Assembly: GCA_027605045.1 (NCBI GenBank)
Contig: JAQFWX010000005.1
Coordinates: forward strand, 806,001 to 870,000
DNA length: 64,000 nucleotides
DNA from: Phallus indusiatus
Lineage: Eukaryota; Basidiomycota; Agaricomycetes; Phallales; Phallaceae
Reading direction: 5' to 3'
Part shown: positions 13,362 to 26,400 of the stretch, piece by piece
Numbering within the stretch: the stretch's first letter is position 1
Layout of the letters: each line of letters opens with the position of its first letter
Made by a program: the position numbers and the translations under genes
Notes under the pieces: generated by a model
Told to the model about the DNA's origin: nothing
Database searches by the model: none
The model's input: only the letters and a program-made list of their open reading frames with translations

Positions 13362-13927
13362 TTTGACGTGAATGGATCATCTTACATCAAACAAGAAATT
13401 TGTAATAGTGAAATTCCTTTTCTCTCTTGTATTGCAAGTGACCTCTAAACGATAAGATAGGTATCTCGTTCGTGAATGAATGGTAGTAACGGAAGATCTT
13501 AAGATGTGTATGTAAAAATAACACCCAGATAAGATGCAAGAATGAGAAAGCAATATACTATATATCTAGTCATGCAATTTTAGGTTCTTCTCCAATATTT
13601 ATGCTTTCTCTCAATTTTTGGAATAAAATGAAACACACTGTGAAAGGAAACATAAATTCAAATTGAAAAAAAAAATGTTTGGGAATAAGAGAAGAGGAAA
13701 GGGGGGAGAGGGAATAATGCGAGGGTATTAAGGAAGAAACAATTGAAATGAAGCTTATCCGTAACTTAGACACATGGGAGGTCATCAAATCATTATGTAA
13801 AGAAGGAACAGAATAGCTGGCCAAACAAAAAATCGTGAATAGCGGGTGAGAGAGAAAAAAAGGAAAACGTGGTAATAAAGGGTTTAAACAAAAAAAAAGT
13901 CATTATGAGAATAGCAGTTATCATTAA
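13362..13927. other. Convergent intergenic region
   Basis: 3' flanks of het-C and of the Rrm4-type gene. AT-rich with several A runs. No gene seen. Confidence 0.6.
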
Positions 13928-16900
13928 TTATTTGGCCGGCATGGTTGATGATACGTGTAATGCCTTCTCTCTAAGGACGGCTGGATAACTGTTCATGAGG
14001 TGTGCAAGAGATCGTAGATCTTCTTCATCGAGTAACCGTATAGTAACTTTAGGCTGTTAATACGAAAAAAAAATCAGATGACTATCCTCCCTAAAATGAG
14101 TAATCACGAACCGAGTTTTTGATACCGAAAGATTTGACAACACGGAATCTGGAAAAAAAAAGGAGAAAGTGAAATGAAAAACGTGAAAAGAAAGCGTAAG
14201 GGATGACTGGTCAACTTACAGCTTCTCGCCGAGTAGCTGTTTCTGCTGTGTCAACGATTTTTCGCCTAAGCCATCAACAAACTTGTCTGTTTGTTCCACG
14301 ATGAGATGATCGGGCTTGACAATCGGTAATCCCGTTGGATTAGGTGAATTAGCAAGCTTGATAATATCAAGAGCTGATAGCTGCGCAAGGGAAGAGAGGG
14401 TATAAACAATCGCATTACCCTCAACGTTCACTCCGGGCGTTTGTGGAGTTGGAGAAGCAACGACTGACGGGCCACGAGAGGAAGACAGATCGGGTGTTTG
14501 CGGTGAAGCGGCCGCGTGTTGAGCTAATTTAGCAGACGCAACAGCACTTAATTTAGACTGAGGCGTTACAGGTGCTGAGGGCACAGCGGGAGCAGGAGCA
14601 GGGACGGAAGCGGAAGCAGGCGCAGGCGCGGGCTCGTCTTCAACGACAGACAACACATCCTTCGCCTCTGCGATTTTGCCTTTTAATACTTCAGGGTTGA
14701 AAAGACACAAGGCTCTGTCTCGTTTTGATAGGCTCATCAGTAAATCTGTGACTTCTGCCGCAAGCTTAGGTTCCACTTTCGACACCGCTGCGAGTAATCG
14801 ATCTCGTTCGGATCCAGGTTGAGGGGCGATCGAGCCAGAAGGAGATGAGGTACGTGGTGGGGTCGATAATGAGGCAGAGAGGGATAATGGTGTCGAAGGA
14901 TGTTCCGGCGCAGAAGCGGTCGCTCCGAGCGCTGCGGGGTCGAGCAGCGTTGAGTCCTGCGAATTTGAAGGGGAAGGTGAGTCCGCAGGAGCAGGAATAT
15001 CTTGTTCTGATACCTGTTCTGATTGTGGCCGTGACTGAGATTGAGATTGAGGTTGCGCTCGCTCCTGTTGTTGAGACAATGAAGGTGGTGGCGGAGTGGG
15101 AGGCGCGTTGATCGAGTTTTTGAGGTTTTGTACTTGTTCCGTCAGTTTTGCAGGATCGTGTATTCCATCAACAATTTGTTGTAACGACAAGGAAAGTAAC
15201 CCGTCGACAATCGTATCAATTTCATTTGCTGCAACAGGAACATCTTTTTGTTCTTTGACGCGTCGACTGAGCTCACCACTAAGGATCTCCTTGCGAACAA
15301 CAGGTGATAGTGCTGAAAGCTCATCATAGTTCATTGAGAAATTTAAGTTACCAGCCAAAGCAGCCTTGATTCACATAATGATTAGAATGGTCTCAACAAC
15401 CTGATATAACGGGAAACCAAATCACCGTGTAATAGCTTCCTGAACTTCTCCGGGTTCTCTCGGTATGTGTGGTATTAGATATAGTGCTAGATATAGGACC
15501 ACCAGGGCTATGTCTTCCCCAATACATTTCTTCGCTAAGGGTTGGACTGGTGGCGCCACTGCCACTGCGATTCCTTGGATGACTGCTACTGGGTGAACTA
15601 CCAAAGCGGTGTGCAAGTTTTTCTTGGCGAAGTTGTTTCGGTTCGTGTAGCCGGACCACGATTTGCTTTGAGCCTAAAACTACACCATTCATAGCTTGCA
15701 GAGCGCTGGCCGCTAAAAAGACAAGTCAATCTCCATGTATTATCATTTGCGACAGGAGATCATTTTCATACCTTGATCCGGAGTTTGGAAAGAAACGAAT
15801 CCGAAACCTCTACTGTGGCCACCTTCGTTACGCATGACACGGGCACTGCAAACAAGTATGAGATATGGTAAAAGGGTAATATAACTCCGAAAAACGACCT
15901 AACAATCTGACCAAACTGAGAAAATGTCAGCAAAAGAATGCGAGGAAGATACAAATAAAAAGATTAAGAATGTATACATACGCGCCGAAATTGATTAAAG
16001 AGCTCATTCGAATCGATACTGGGATCCAAGTTCTAAAATAAAATAAATGATACATTACTATTCAGTTGAAATGAATCATAAAAACAATTCATGTTACCTT
16101 GCAGAACAAGTTACATGGATCGATTAAACCGCTATGGCTATTCGAACCAGGTCCGTGAAGTGGCGCAAACTGAACTTGTTGGCCGGGACCGTGCATGAAC
16201 GGACTAGCACGACTGGGACTATAGCCACCATATTGAGAATGTGGAGGAGAATACTGAAAATAGAACAGGCTTTGAATGATAGGCGGAAGTAAATACAGAC
16301 TAGAGCTAACCTGTTGGTATCCGGGAACGAAAGAAGCTGCGTTTGGATTAATCCCAAACTCTGAAGTAGGTCTACGTGGCTGATGATAGGGTTGAACCGC
16401 AATAGTGGAATCCATCACTTCGGTGCAATGGAGACCGGTTTCAGCAGCTCGAGCATCATCTTCGGAATAAAACTCAACAAAGGCGGTGGGTTCTGGGAAG
16501 CCAGGTTGATTGACACAGACGGATGCGAGAGGACCGTAAGGACGAAAGAGCTCAAAAAGAGCGACATCTGTGTATCCTAACGGAAGATGTTTGACGAGAC
16601 GAGGCTGAGCTTGTGGGGGAACGTAAGGGGGGGTTGTAGGAGGAAATGCAGACAGATAAAAATAAGCAAGAGGGGTAACGAAAGGAATTGGACGACCATT
16701 CAAAATAGCAAGAGCTTTCTCAGCTGGATAGGAGCGAAAATGTCAGTCAGAAAACGCGAAAAAGCGCAAAATCGGATAACGTGGCACACCTGCCACGAGC
16801 TCTTTAAACTCTATTGTTCCACTGAGAGGGCGATTTGAACCATCTCTAGGGATGTTCGGACGAAAGGGAATGCAGAATTCGAGAGCGCGTGCGACGTCAT

Positions 16901-17021
16901 GTTCGGAGACGTGGGGGGCGAGATTGGAGACATAGAGCAATGGATCTTTGAGATATGGATGAGGGCGATCTTCTGGAAGAGGGTTATCCTGCGGTGGAGG
17001 AGACATGTAACCTGAAGCCAT
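13928..17021 (-). CDS. rrm4: Rrm4-type RNA-binding protein (3 RRM + MLLE)
   Basis: Orthologue candidate of Ustilago maydis Rrm4, the protein that carries mRNAs on moving early endosomes along microtubules. Ten exons (16790-17021, 16311-16723, 16098-16253, 15982-16032, 15899-15915, 15772-15845, 15426-15712, 14220-15364, 14112-14148, 13928-14053) give 845 residues. Three RRMs fill the N-terminal half (LLYVSNL; RLVKHLPLGYTD; DPCNLFCKNLDP with RGFGFVSF). Three MLLE-type modules follow: LSPVVRKEILSGELSRR; SKRDRALCLFNPEVLKGK; and QQKQLLGEKL with DLRSLAHLMNSYP. Linkers are Ser/Pro/Gln/Ala-rich. Order and motifs match Rrm4 rather than Pab1, which has four RRMs and one MLLE. In Ustilago the last MLLE binds the endosomal adaptor Upa1; conservation here is inferred. 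Exon 15899-15915 has only 17 bases. Confidence 0.9.
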
Positions 17022-17596
17022 TCGTAACAAAATTCGTTAAAAGTGCCGAGTAGAATTTTTTTTTTTTTGGGAGTCGACGAGAGAGGACTGACTGGACTTG
17101 TTTGGTGTTTCCCGGGAGTCTGATCTCGTAAGCCCAATCAAAAGGGAAACTGGACAGACGCTCGTCCGGTAGGTATGAAAGGACCAAACAAAAATTAATC
17201 AAATTCACAGATCAAATTCAAACGGATTCTTGGAATTCTTTCTCTCCTTGCGCGCGTGTTTTTTTTTTGCCCCAGCCAGAGTCAATGTTCTCTCCTGAGA
17301 ATTTCACCCAGAAACTGTCACGTCATGTGAATTTGGTCCTCCTGTGTGCGGTCACCCGCGCTCGAAAAAGACTCCATATTACATAATATGATAATATAAT
17401 AATATTTGACTCGTCCCTCCTGCCCAGCCCGTCGTCTCCTCCTTCCCCTGCTTCTTAAGCTGCTCCTCCTTCTGCTCTTCCACTTCGTCCATTCGTGTCC
17501 TTTAAACACGAACCACCGATGACGAGTGCGCCGTCCATCTCTCCTCCATAACCGTTTTATGCTCTTGTTCTCCGCCATTCCACTCCCAACGTCAGA
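17022..17596. promoter_or_regulatory. Divergent promoter region, rrm4-type / PDK
   Basis: 575 bases between two divergent start codons, with pyrimidine-rich tracts before the PDK start. It must carry both promoters; no specific element is assigned. Confidence 0.5.
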
Positions 17597-19295
17597 ATGT
17601 CTGCAGGTTTCAGAATCACTAGTGCTTTATGGGACAAGATTCACCATTTCGCCTCTTTCCCTCAGACCGGAGGTGCGCGTAATGTCGAAAAACTACACAA
17701 GTGCTTTCATCTCAGGCTTCTTTTTCATAGTCTCCTTGCAACAAATGGCCCTGTTCGGGCAGAACCCATCCCAGGGTACTCTCCTAAAAGGCAGCCAATT
17801 CCTCGCCGGTTAGTTGCGTCTGGCCTTGTCTCGCTTTAGTTCATCATCTGACTCGTTTATGAATTTGCAGAGGAGCTTCCCGTTCGTCTTGCTCATCGAG
17901 TAAAGGAACTTGATGAGCTGCCTCACAATATCAGCAAGATGCCCTCGATCATAAAGGTGAAGAACTGGTATGCCCAATCTTTTGAGGTGCGATATACCCC
18001 ATTCCTTGCTCCTGTCTGTCCCAATCCTCTGTCTGTCTGTTCATCTTGGCAAATAGGAGCTCATCACATTCCCGAAACCCAAACTCAACGATGAAATCCG
18101 CCAAGCCCTCAATGCCCCGCACCCGAACGGATTCCAACTTCCCGAGGCGACACCTAACCTTTCCGTTCACAAGCTCGGTTTTCATTTTAACAATCTTCAA
18201 AGCCGCACACGGCTGCGCATTCCAATGGAACGAAGGTATTCCGGCGGTTCACACACCGTCCGTCCAACTCGTATTTATGACCGTAGGTACTACGCACATA
18301 CTGGTGACGTCGAATGGCCACCAGAAGTTCACGAATACAACGCTCGTTTCACGAAATGCCTTGAGAAGATAAAACGAAGGCACGACCCGACTGTGACAAC
18401 CGTTGCTCAAGGTGTGCAGGAATGGAAACGAAGTCAGAATGAGAAGGAAATTGGTTTAGAGTTACAATCCTGGTTGGATAGATTTTACATGAGTCGTATT
18501 GGGATCCGTTTCTTAATCGGTCAACGTGAGTTTTTATTGCCCATCGTTTTTTTTTTCAGAAATAACTGAATGATTTTGCCAGACATCGCTCTCAACACTT
18601 TAGAAGCTCACAAAGATTATGTAGGCATCATCTGTATCAACACTAACGTACGGGATGTTGTTCACGAGGCCATTGAGAATGCCCGTTTTGTTTGCGAAGA
18701 ACATTATGGGATGTTCAAAGGACCTCCTGTTCAGCTGATCTGTCCCGAAAATCTCTCTTTTCCTTACGTCCCCGGTCACTTGTGAGTCCTGCTCGTTTCC
18801 CTCACGCAAGCAAATTAACACAAATCCAGCTCTCACATCTGCTTTGAGTTACTTAAAAACTCTCTCCGAGCAGTCGTGGAACGGTTCGGGACTGATGAAA
18901 CCCGACTACCGCCGATCAAGGTCGTTGTCGTCGAGGGCAACGAAGATATTACTATAAAGATATCGGATGAAGGCGGCGGCATTCCGCGTTCCGCAATTGC
19001 CTTGATTTGGACATACATGTACACTACTATGGAGGGGCAAAGTGTTGATCCAGACTTTGATGCTCAAGGCAGCGACTTCAAAGCTCCAATGGCCGGCTTT
19101 GGATATGGATTACCTCTATCACGTCTGGTAAGTTCATTCCACCTCCATATTTCATTTGAATTTCATCACATTGTACCTTTTAAGTACGCAAGGTACTTCG
19201 GAGGGGACTTGCGCCTTATCTCGATGGAGGGTTATGGAACAGATGTCTACATTCACCTGAATCGTCTTTCCAGCAGCCGCGAACCCTTGCCATGA
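17597..19295 (+). CDS. Pyruvate dehydrogenase kinase
   Basis: Mitochondrial GHKL-type kinase that phosphorylates and turns off the E1 subunit of the pyruvate dehydrogenase complex (branched-chain dehydrogenase kinase is a related possibility). Seven exons (17597-17672, 17731-17808, 17871-17986, 18057-18525, 18583-18781, 18830-19127, 19185-19295) give 448 residues. The N-terminus WDKIHHFASFPQTGVSLQQM is typical of the family. The ATP-binding boxes are FELLKNSLRA (N box), DEGGGI (G1) and GFGYGLPLSRLYARYFGGD (G2). No clear mitochondrial presequence is visible, as in other fungal members with short leaders. Confidence 0.94.
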
Positions 19296-20262
19296 TTGAT
19301 GCACACAAGAAACTCAACAATAAACCATCACTTCTCTCTTTTCGGCATTCCCACGTCATGTATCCTTACGATCTCACACACAAAGCAACAGTTTTTGTTC
19401 ACTCATCCCTCTCTCCTTCCTTTAGCATTCAGTAGATAGACTATCAAATGTACTGTATGTGCTTGTGCTGGCAGGTATAATCAATATATCTATTAAGGTG
19501 TTTTATCTAGACGTTTTGTAGGGTGTCTCTCTTTTGGTGAATTGCCAAAGCACACTATAGTTGCAATCACTCGCGAAGCATGTGATGTTCCGTGTCGGAC
19601 ACGTCGTGCCAGGGTCCTCTCCAGCCTAATTTTCCAATTCGCACGAGATACAGATCTGTCGGCCGTCGCGTTGTGGCTGGGAACCATCCTAAACGTGCAA
19701 ATATTACCAACATATATGCACATACCGTCCGCCGAGAATTAAATCTGTGAAGGGCTAGTTAATAATTTATACATGTACCATTATGCTCTCACCAGATAAT
19801 TAATTGATCGACAACACCCTGCTCAAAGAAGGGAAGGTTTCTCACATGCCTTGCTATCTGATGCTTCTAACCACACTAAATTGCGGAAGACGTTCAATTC
19901 TATACTCGGCCTGGCACGCGACCTGCCAACATGATGCGATTCGGAGTATTCGCGAACGGGAGAAGTTGTCGTGAGCTCTCAATTAGAATAACCGTCCATG
20001 AGTCGAATTTCAATATCTCTCTCTAAGTCGCATGCTACTCACTAGTATTCGGATAAACGCTTTCGAAGCGTGTTCTCGCCACGGGCTAGGAACAGGAGAT
20101 AGGAGATCAAAAAAATTGCGAAATTCACTAACAGTTACTCGTGAAAAATGGTACAATAAAATGACCCATGGCTCAGTATTACCAACAGGAAAGACGATAA
20201 GATAAAGTAAAATAGTACGGTATACAAATGTCTTTTAAGTCTACATAAACGGGAATAGAAAA
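19296..20262. other. Convergent intergenic region, about 1 kb
   Basis: Between the stops of the kinase and the MFS transporter. Short open frames on both strands have no recognisable domain. I see no gene or repeat element. Confidence 0.55.
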
Positions 20263-22637
20263 TCATGACTTGGTTTCCGGCGTTTGCGTTTGTCTTTTCT
20301 CGTCAACATCGTCTACGTTCGTTACTGATCTCGATTTAACGTCGTCTCTATCATTAGCCTCAGGCTGAACATCTCCCTCCACAGCTTGTCCGATAATCGT
20401 TTCGTCTATCGACTTCCTCCCCATTTCCAGATCATCCGCCCTGTTAACATTCTCGCTGTGTTCTGAATTCGACGCAGGCTTAATGACGTCATTATCTTTT
20501 GGCGCAGGGTGTCGTCGGTAACTCCAACCTCCTTCCCATCCAAACCATGTGTGTTGTGACACGTGCGGGCCACGAATAATCAGTATGAAGAATTGAAAGG
20601 CAATCCAGGCTAGTGAAAGCACTGCGGCTGCACGCCAACCGTGTTGGAGGAAAACTTTTGTACTTGTAGCAGTACCCATTAGTTGTCCCTTGAAGTATTT
20701 AAGACAGATTAAGACCCTCCTCTTTTGATTCAGAAGTATTTTCATTTTCTTACCAAAAATATCTACGATAGGCAAGATTTAATAAGCATGATAGCAGCAT
20801 CAAATGAAATCGGGCTCACCGAGAAAATATACACAGCGTTCAAACGGGCCCTCGCTTTGGGGTCAATCCTAGAAAAAAAAATATTCAACATAGATGTAAG
20901 CTGAGCACATAAAAAAATAACATACGCGAAGATATTAGTTGACAATGATACCTGTTGCATCTGTCGACCAACATCCAAACCTATATAACGATTTTAGACC
21001 TCATTGGACACACGCGAGTTAATTAGGCGTACCGAAGGTAGCCAAGATAACGGCTGAAATGTTGATACCTCCACCGATTGTTTGGACGGCTAAGGTTGAG
21101 ATTAATTTACTGATTGATCCCATAATTCGAGTTTTTACCTTGGAAAACCAATAAAATTAGTGTTGCAATGATACTAGCATTCCACGGGACCAAAGTATCG
21201 ATAAATCTGCCAACCATTGGTGCTTAAAATATACGATTTTAATACATCTTGATTGAAATAATCAGTCGTTCGGAGGACTCACCTGTTCCTACACCAAGGG
21301 CTCCTATCAGACCAAATAAACCTAGGCACAGATCAGTATTCTGAAAAGCTAAGTATTTGTGATACCGGGCGAACCTATTTTAAGACTTAAAGGGGGGATT
21401 TAACACTCGAGTGCGAAATATGAAACATGAGTTAGAAAACTCACTCGTCATAGTTGTAGGGGGCGCCACCAACTACGTAAGAGATTTAGAGTCAAGAAAA
21501 ATTCAAGGGGCGAAAAAGTAAAAACGTACGCAAAAACGTCAACTAGATGATCAAATGATGAGAAATAGCTCTTTTCATAATTTTTTAAGGGGAAAACGTA
21601 CAGTAACCCAAAAGCTCACGAAAACCGCACTGGAAGCGCACGACACCAAGCAAGCTTGTATCAAAATAGGTTCCGTTACAGCAAACCGTACCATAGATCT
21701 CAGTATTCCAAAGTATCCGATGCCAGGGTCTTTTGCAGGATAATCAGGAATTAAGAAATACATAAAGAGTAGAATGGCATATTGCACGCCAAACCCCATG
21801 TAATAAACGACACGGAAACTCGCGAAATCACCAATCACGCCGGCGAGAACACGGGCGATCAAGATTCCTAAAAGAAGACCCGCGTAAACGATGGAGATTG
21901 CGCCTGCTCTTCGTTCTGGAGGTGCGAGGTCGGCGGATAGTGGGATGAGGACTTGAGGTGTTACAGTGGCAACGCCGATGAAAAAGGATAGGATTTCGAA
22001 AGCCACCACTGACTTGGTGATTGCTAATCCAATAGATAGACTACCGGAAATGGTAACTAACAACAGTAGTAATGGACGTCGTCGGACTAAATCTCCTAGT
22101 GGTGACACAAGCAATAAACCCAACGCGTAACTAGGAGTATAACAATCAGAACTAGTTTCACTGGCAGATACTCTCAGAGAATTAATTACCCAGCTTGTGT
22201 TAATGTTGGGATTCTAAAATTTGGTGTTAATAGGTTATGTCAAAGGAAATAGTCATGCTCACATACTTGGATACTTCGCTATGTGTAACATGAAAATCCT
22301 CAGATAAAGTAACTGAGAAAAGAAGCGAATTTAGTCAAGGTTCTTTCTAAACAACCGGAAATACCCACGGAGTAGTGGTTGGCAGTAATATAAATTGGCA
22401 ACAGCTGCGTATACAATAAATAAGGGAGGAATCGCAAATCAATAAAAGAATCTTACTGAATGTGGATGCCATTACAAAAACCACCTGGAGTATAAACCCA
22501 AATTTCTGAGGTCTGCCATCGTAATATCGAAGATAAGAAGGAATAGGCAGAAATCCGAAATCTTTTGTTGGATAAACCGATTCAGGAGACTCTACTGACG
22601 TCTCCAGATTCGACTCGGGCTTCAGGGTCTCCGACAT
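20263..22637 (-). CDS. Major facilitator superfamily transporter
   Basis: Twelve-helix MFS_1 permease, substrate unknown, probably plasma membrane. Fifteen exons give 528 residues in one closed frame: 22457-22637, 22369-22404, 22267-22312, 22190-22213, 21602-22130, 21530-21542, 21445-21472, 21375-21385, 21283-21321, 21139-21222, 21033-21089, 20926-20980, 20820-20868, 20754-20762, 20263-20688. The motif-A region SPLGDLVRRRP sits after helix 2, preceded by VANLYYCQPLL. Other family marks are APPERRAGAISIVYAG, GGAPYNYD, IGLFGLIG and IDPKARARLNAVYI. This set of motifs recalls bacterial-type drug/arabinose efflux permeases that are frequent in fungi. The C-terminal 90 residues are a charged cytoplasmic tail. 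Three exons are only 13, 11 and 9 bases long. Confidence 0.9.
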
Positions 22638-23455
22638 CGATCCCGTCTTTTGAGCCTCTAAAGGTTTTCTCTGACAAACGTTCTGCCCTTCGGGCTCTTT
22701 TATTGCGCTCTACGGCAGCGATCATGCCTTTGTGTCTTGCTGAATAATCGGATCAAGCCGTGGTTAACCCTGGTTGAACAGGAGTATTTTTAGAGAGGCC
22801 TGAGTGTGCAGAGGTGGCGCACAGTACGAGTAGTGTAGATATAAATACTCACCATGGCCTGAGAACTGACGAGAGGAGGACTGTGACAAAGTTCTTGTGT
22901 TATATGCTTCTCCAAGCATCTCCCAAATATCAATCAGTACTCAATTTGAAGGAAAAACTATGAAAAAAACCTCTCGTTCAAGTTGAAACAATTTTTTGTT
23001 GAAGTGCCAATTGTCCGATCGGCTTCCGATTTGGATTCCGATTTGAGGCTTACGTCATCACACCCGTTGTGGTAATGAGCTCAAAACTTTTCCTCCGGGA
23101 GGTTTCTTGGTTGACTCAGTTTGGTGTCTAAAGTGTCAAATGTATATCCGACGTGACAATCAATGAAATGTTCGTAAAAAATATAGATTTGTTAATAAAA
23201 TATGTGTTCATAACATGCATAATTTCCAAAGCAGAAAATGGGTAAAGTTTGACATTAAATGAATGGACGAGACGGCAGCTCTAGAAAGGAAAAAAGGTGG
23301 ACTAAAAATATCACAGTAGGGTATAGAAAGGTCTCGAGAGCAAGGGAATAAGGAGGGACAGTTCAAGTACAGAAAGGTTGGGTGGAAAAAAAAATGAAAA
23401 AAAGGTATACGTACAGGCTCTTTTTTTTATAAAAAGAAAAGCTAAGTTTATGCGG
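22638..23455. other. Intergenic region upstream of the MFS gene
   Basis: Holds the MFS promoter and the 3' end of the BTB/CAP-Gly gene. No gene, tRNA or repeat is visible. Confidence 0.55.
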
Positions 23456-26400
23456 TTAGAATGTATGTTCGGCATCCACGACGTAGATAACGTCACTGGG
23501 CCGTACAAACAGTCCTCGAGCTTCAGCTGCAGATGCATCAGACACAGCGGGGGAAACACTTCGTAATCGTTTAGGTCTTCCAACAGTAAGTTGCTCGCCT
23601 TCCCGCTTTAGAGTAGCCGCTCGCGACAATATTGAGCTTTCTTCTTTCCTACGCTTTCTTCGCTCTTCTGCTTCCTCCCATTCGAGACTCGATCCAATAT
23701 CAAAATACCGTCGGCCCCCCCAAGTACCATCATTCCACGATCTGTTTTCTAACTTCTCAGCGCCCCACGATTCGCTCACAGGTACTTCTACCCCAACCCA
23801 AGGACCGCGTTCGCCTTCCAGTTCTCCGATATACCGAGCATACGCTCTAAACCGCATTCGTTTTGAGGAGATGATACAAGGTATACCGACGAGTAATGTC
23901 GAACCAAAGGTAACGGTCCCCTGAGCGGAATGAGGCTGCGATTGAGCTTGAGGTTGAGATTGTGTTGGGGGTTGAAGTGGGACGTTCTCTTTCATAATTA
24001 TGGAAGCTCGAGGAGTTGGAGCAGTGACAGTAGGTGTATCCGTCGAGATAGACTCGGTGATAGTTTCATTGGATAATTTCTTCGAAAGCCCTTTGAGATC
24101 CGAAATCTTGATGGTCGAAGCCTCACTGGCATTGGGAGTATGAGTAGATATGCGTTCTTCTGCATTAGCCTTAGCTCGGCCTTTTCCTTTATCTTGCACA
24201 GTAATTTTCGAGGTGCGAGTGGAAGGCACGGCTGGAGGTCGACTTAAAGATTCACGTCTCTCTACAGCTCTCGCGGCTGCAGCTTTACCCACTGCCTTCC
24301 GGTTCGTCATTGAAACGGTTGAGACATTTGATCGTACAGAAAGTGTTGATGGTGGCCTCTTTGGCACCGGTGGCACCTTTTTCGGAGTGGAGGGGCCAGT
24401 GCTAGCCGCGGATGCATTAGATATAGTTCGTTTCCGTCCTGCCGTGGCAGTTGATGTAGTAGTTCTGATAGAAGTAGTAGATGCATTCGAATTGCGTCTT
24501 GAACGAGGTTCGGTAACCTCAGTTTTAGCAGTTTTGAAAGTAGAAGTCGCATCACTTCTGGTAGAGACGGAGGACACCGGTCTCGAATCTGCTGGCGTCT
24601 TGGCTTTGATTGTTTTGGACTCAGCAACAGTACTGCGAGAAGTACTGGGACTGGCCTTGCGAATTGTGGATGCGACAGAGGGTGCAAGTGATTTTGGTCG
24701 TTCGGAGGTGACGCTACTGGCTACGCTTCTCCTACTAGAGGCAATCGAAGGAGACGGCTTGCCTGGTGATCTAGTGACTTTGGAGGGAGTGGGCGAAACT
24801 GCTGAAGCACGAGATGCAGTCGACGGCGTCCGTGTTGCAACCTTAGTCGGTGTACGCTGCGTCCTAGATATTGTTGATGCGACAGAAGGAGCGACAGACG
24901 GCGGCCGGTGCACTGCCCGTCGAGTTGTGCTAGTGGAAGCAGAAGAAGATGCAGGTCTTGCAGGGGTAGTCACGGTAGGCATTGATGGTATAACTAAGTT
25001 TGTCGAGTTCTGTATGTCTTCAGGAGAAACTACGCTGGCTCGAATCGAAGACGTCATGCTAAATGATTCGCTTGCATTGTCGGGGGTAGATTTCATCGTT
25101 GTTGTACGTGGAGTTGACACAACAGGAGTAGGTTTGAATAAATCTTCCACGGGCACTTCTAATTCTGTAATACACAATACCGGTCAGAGACCAGTGATAG
25201 TGACGAGCTATGAAAAATACAGACCATGACTGAGTTCTTTCAGTGCCCATCCTTCAAGAGTATCAAATCCGCCCTCTTGTTGTACAGAAAACCAGCGTGT
25301 TCTTAACCACTTGACGATATCCATGCGAGTGAGTTCGACCTGTTGCCGAATTCCACTAGTATGAGAAAGGATGGTTTCGTTGGGGTCTTGCGGGTGCGGG
25401 CGTAATAAAATGGCAGAAACTAAAGTCTGTTGGAGAGTATAAATACTGAGTTTTGTCGGGAAACGAAAGTAAGCCAATCGAATGATACCTGATAGACTAT
25501 GCCAGCGTTTTTTACATTCAACCCACGACGTACAGCATCCATGACCCATTCAACTTTCTCGCCGTCTTCAAATCTACTACCGTCTGCATCCAGCAAGCTG
25601 AGCCATTCTGGTTGTTCGAAGCAGGCTTCAGATTCGGCACATAGTACAGCGTCTACTTTTGAGCGGGCCAATAATACCAATTCACGAACCACAGTCAAGT
25701 CGCGATCCTTTTCTTTGTCACGCTCGGAAGTATCCAGACGTATGAGTGCACGGTGAGCAGCGTATAAGAGGGGGAAAACGTTTGGCGGAATCGTACGTTT
25801 ATTGACACCGCGAATAAGAGAATCCCGTAGCTTCGACGGAAGGGAAGCAAACTCTGGAGTACACCACCCATCTCCAAAAAGACCTACAAGAGCACGTCGG
25901 GCACCGTTGGCGAGACGTTCGTTTTGTACATCGTCATTTAGGGCGAATTCGAGGACGCGAGGTATACGGCGAGCACACTGCCGGCACTTGCATCCGACGG
26001 CTGCCCACTTACCTCCTGTGATTTCTTCATATTCAGCAAACGGTACGTATGCCATGAAGAGACCGTGGCACATTTCTTCAATTATACGAGCTTCGATTTC
26101 ATCATGTAAAGAAACGATAGAAAGATATGTAGCTGAGCGCATGATATGAAAAGCGGTATCCAAATCAAATGTCCGATGAGAAAATGCAAGAGTTCCGGTA
26201 TAAATAAAACCAAGTGAAAAATGGAGAGATGCTGGGGTGAATGGTGGGGAAGGGAGCGTTACGGTTAAAAGTTGGCCTGGATGTGGTGTCGGGGGAGCGA
26301 ATGGACCTAGCAATTGAGTTCGAAAGTAAGGAGAGCGGGAGACGAGTATAAATCGATGTGATGAGAAAACGGGTGTAACAGTTGGGTCATCAGAGACGGA

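Noticed and set aside
21283..21472. A frameshift in the MFS gene between GGAPYNYD and GLFGLIG
   Set aside because: The apparent one-base shift disappears when the 11-base exon 21375-21385 is included, which also gives normal intron sizes.
24150..25229. Long plus-strand open frame of 359 codons
   Set aside because: It is the antisense of the repetitive Ser/Thr/Arg coding region of the BTB/CAP-Gly gene; it shows no domain.
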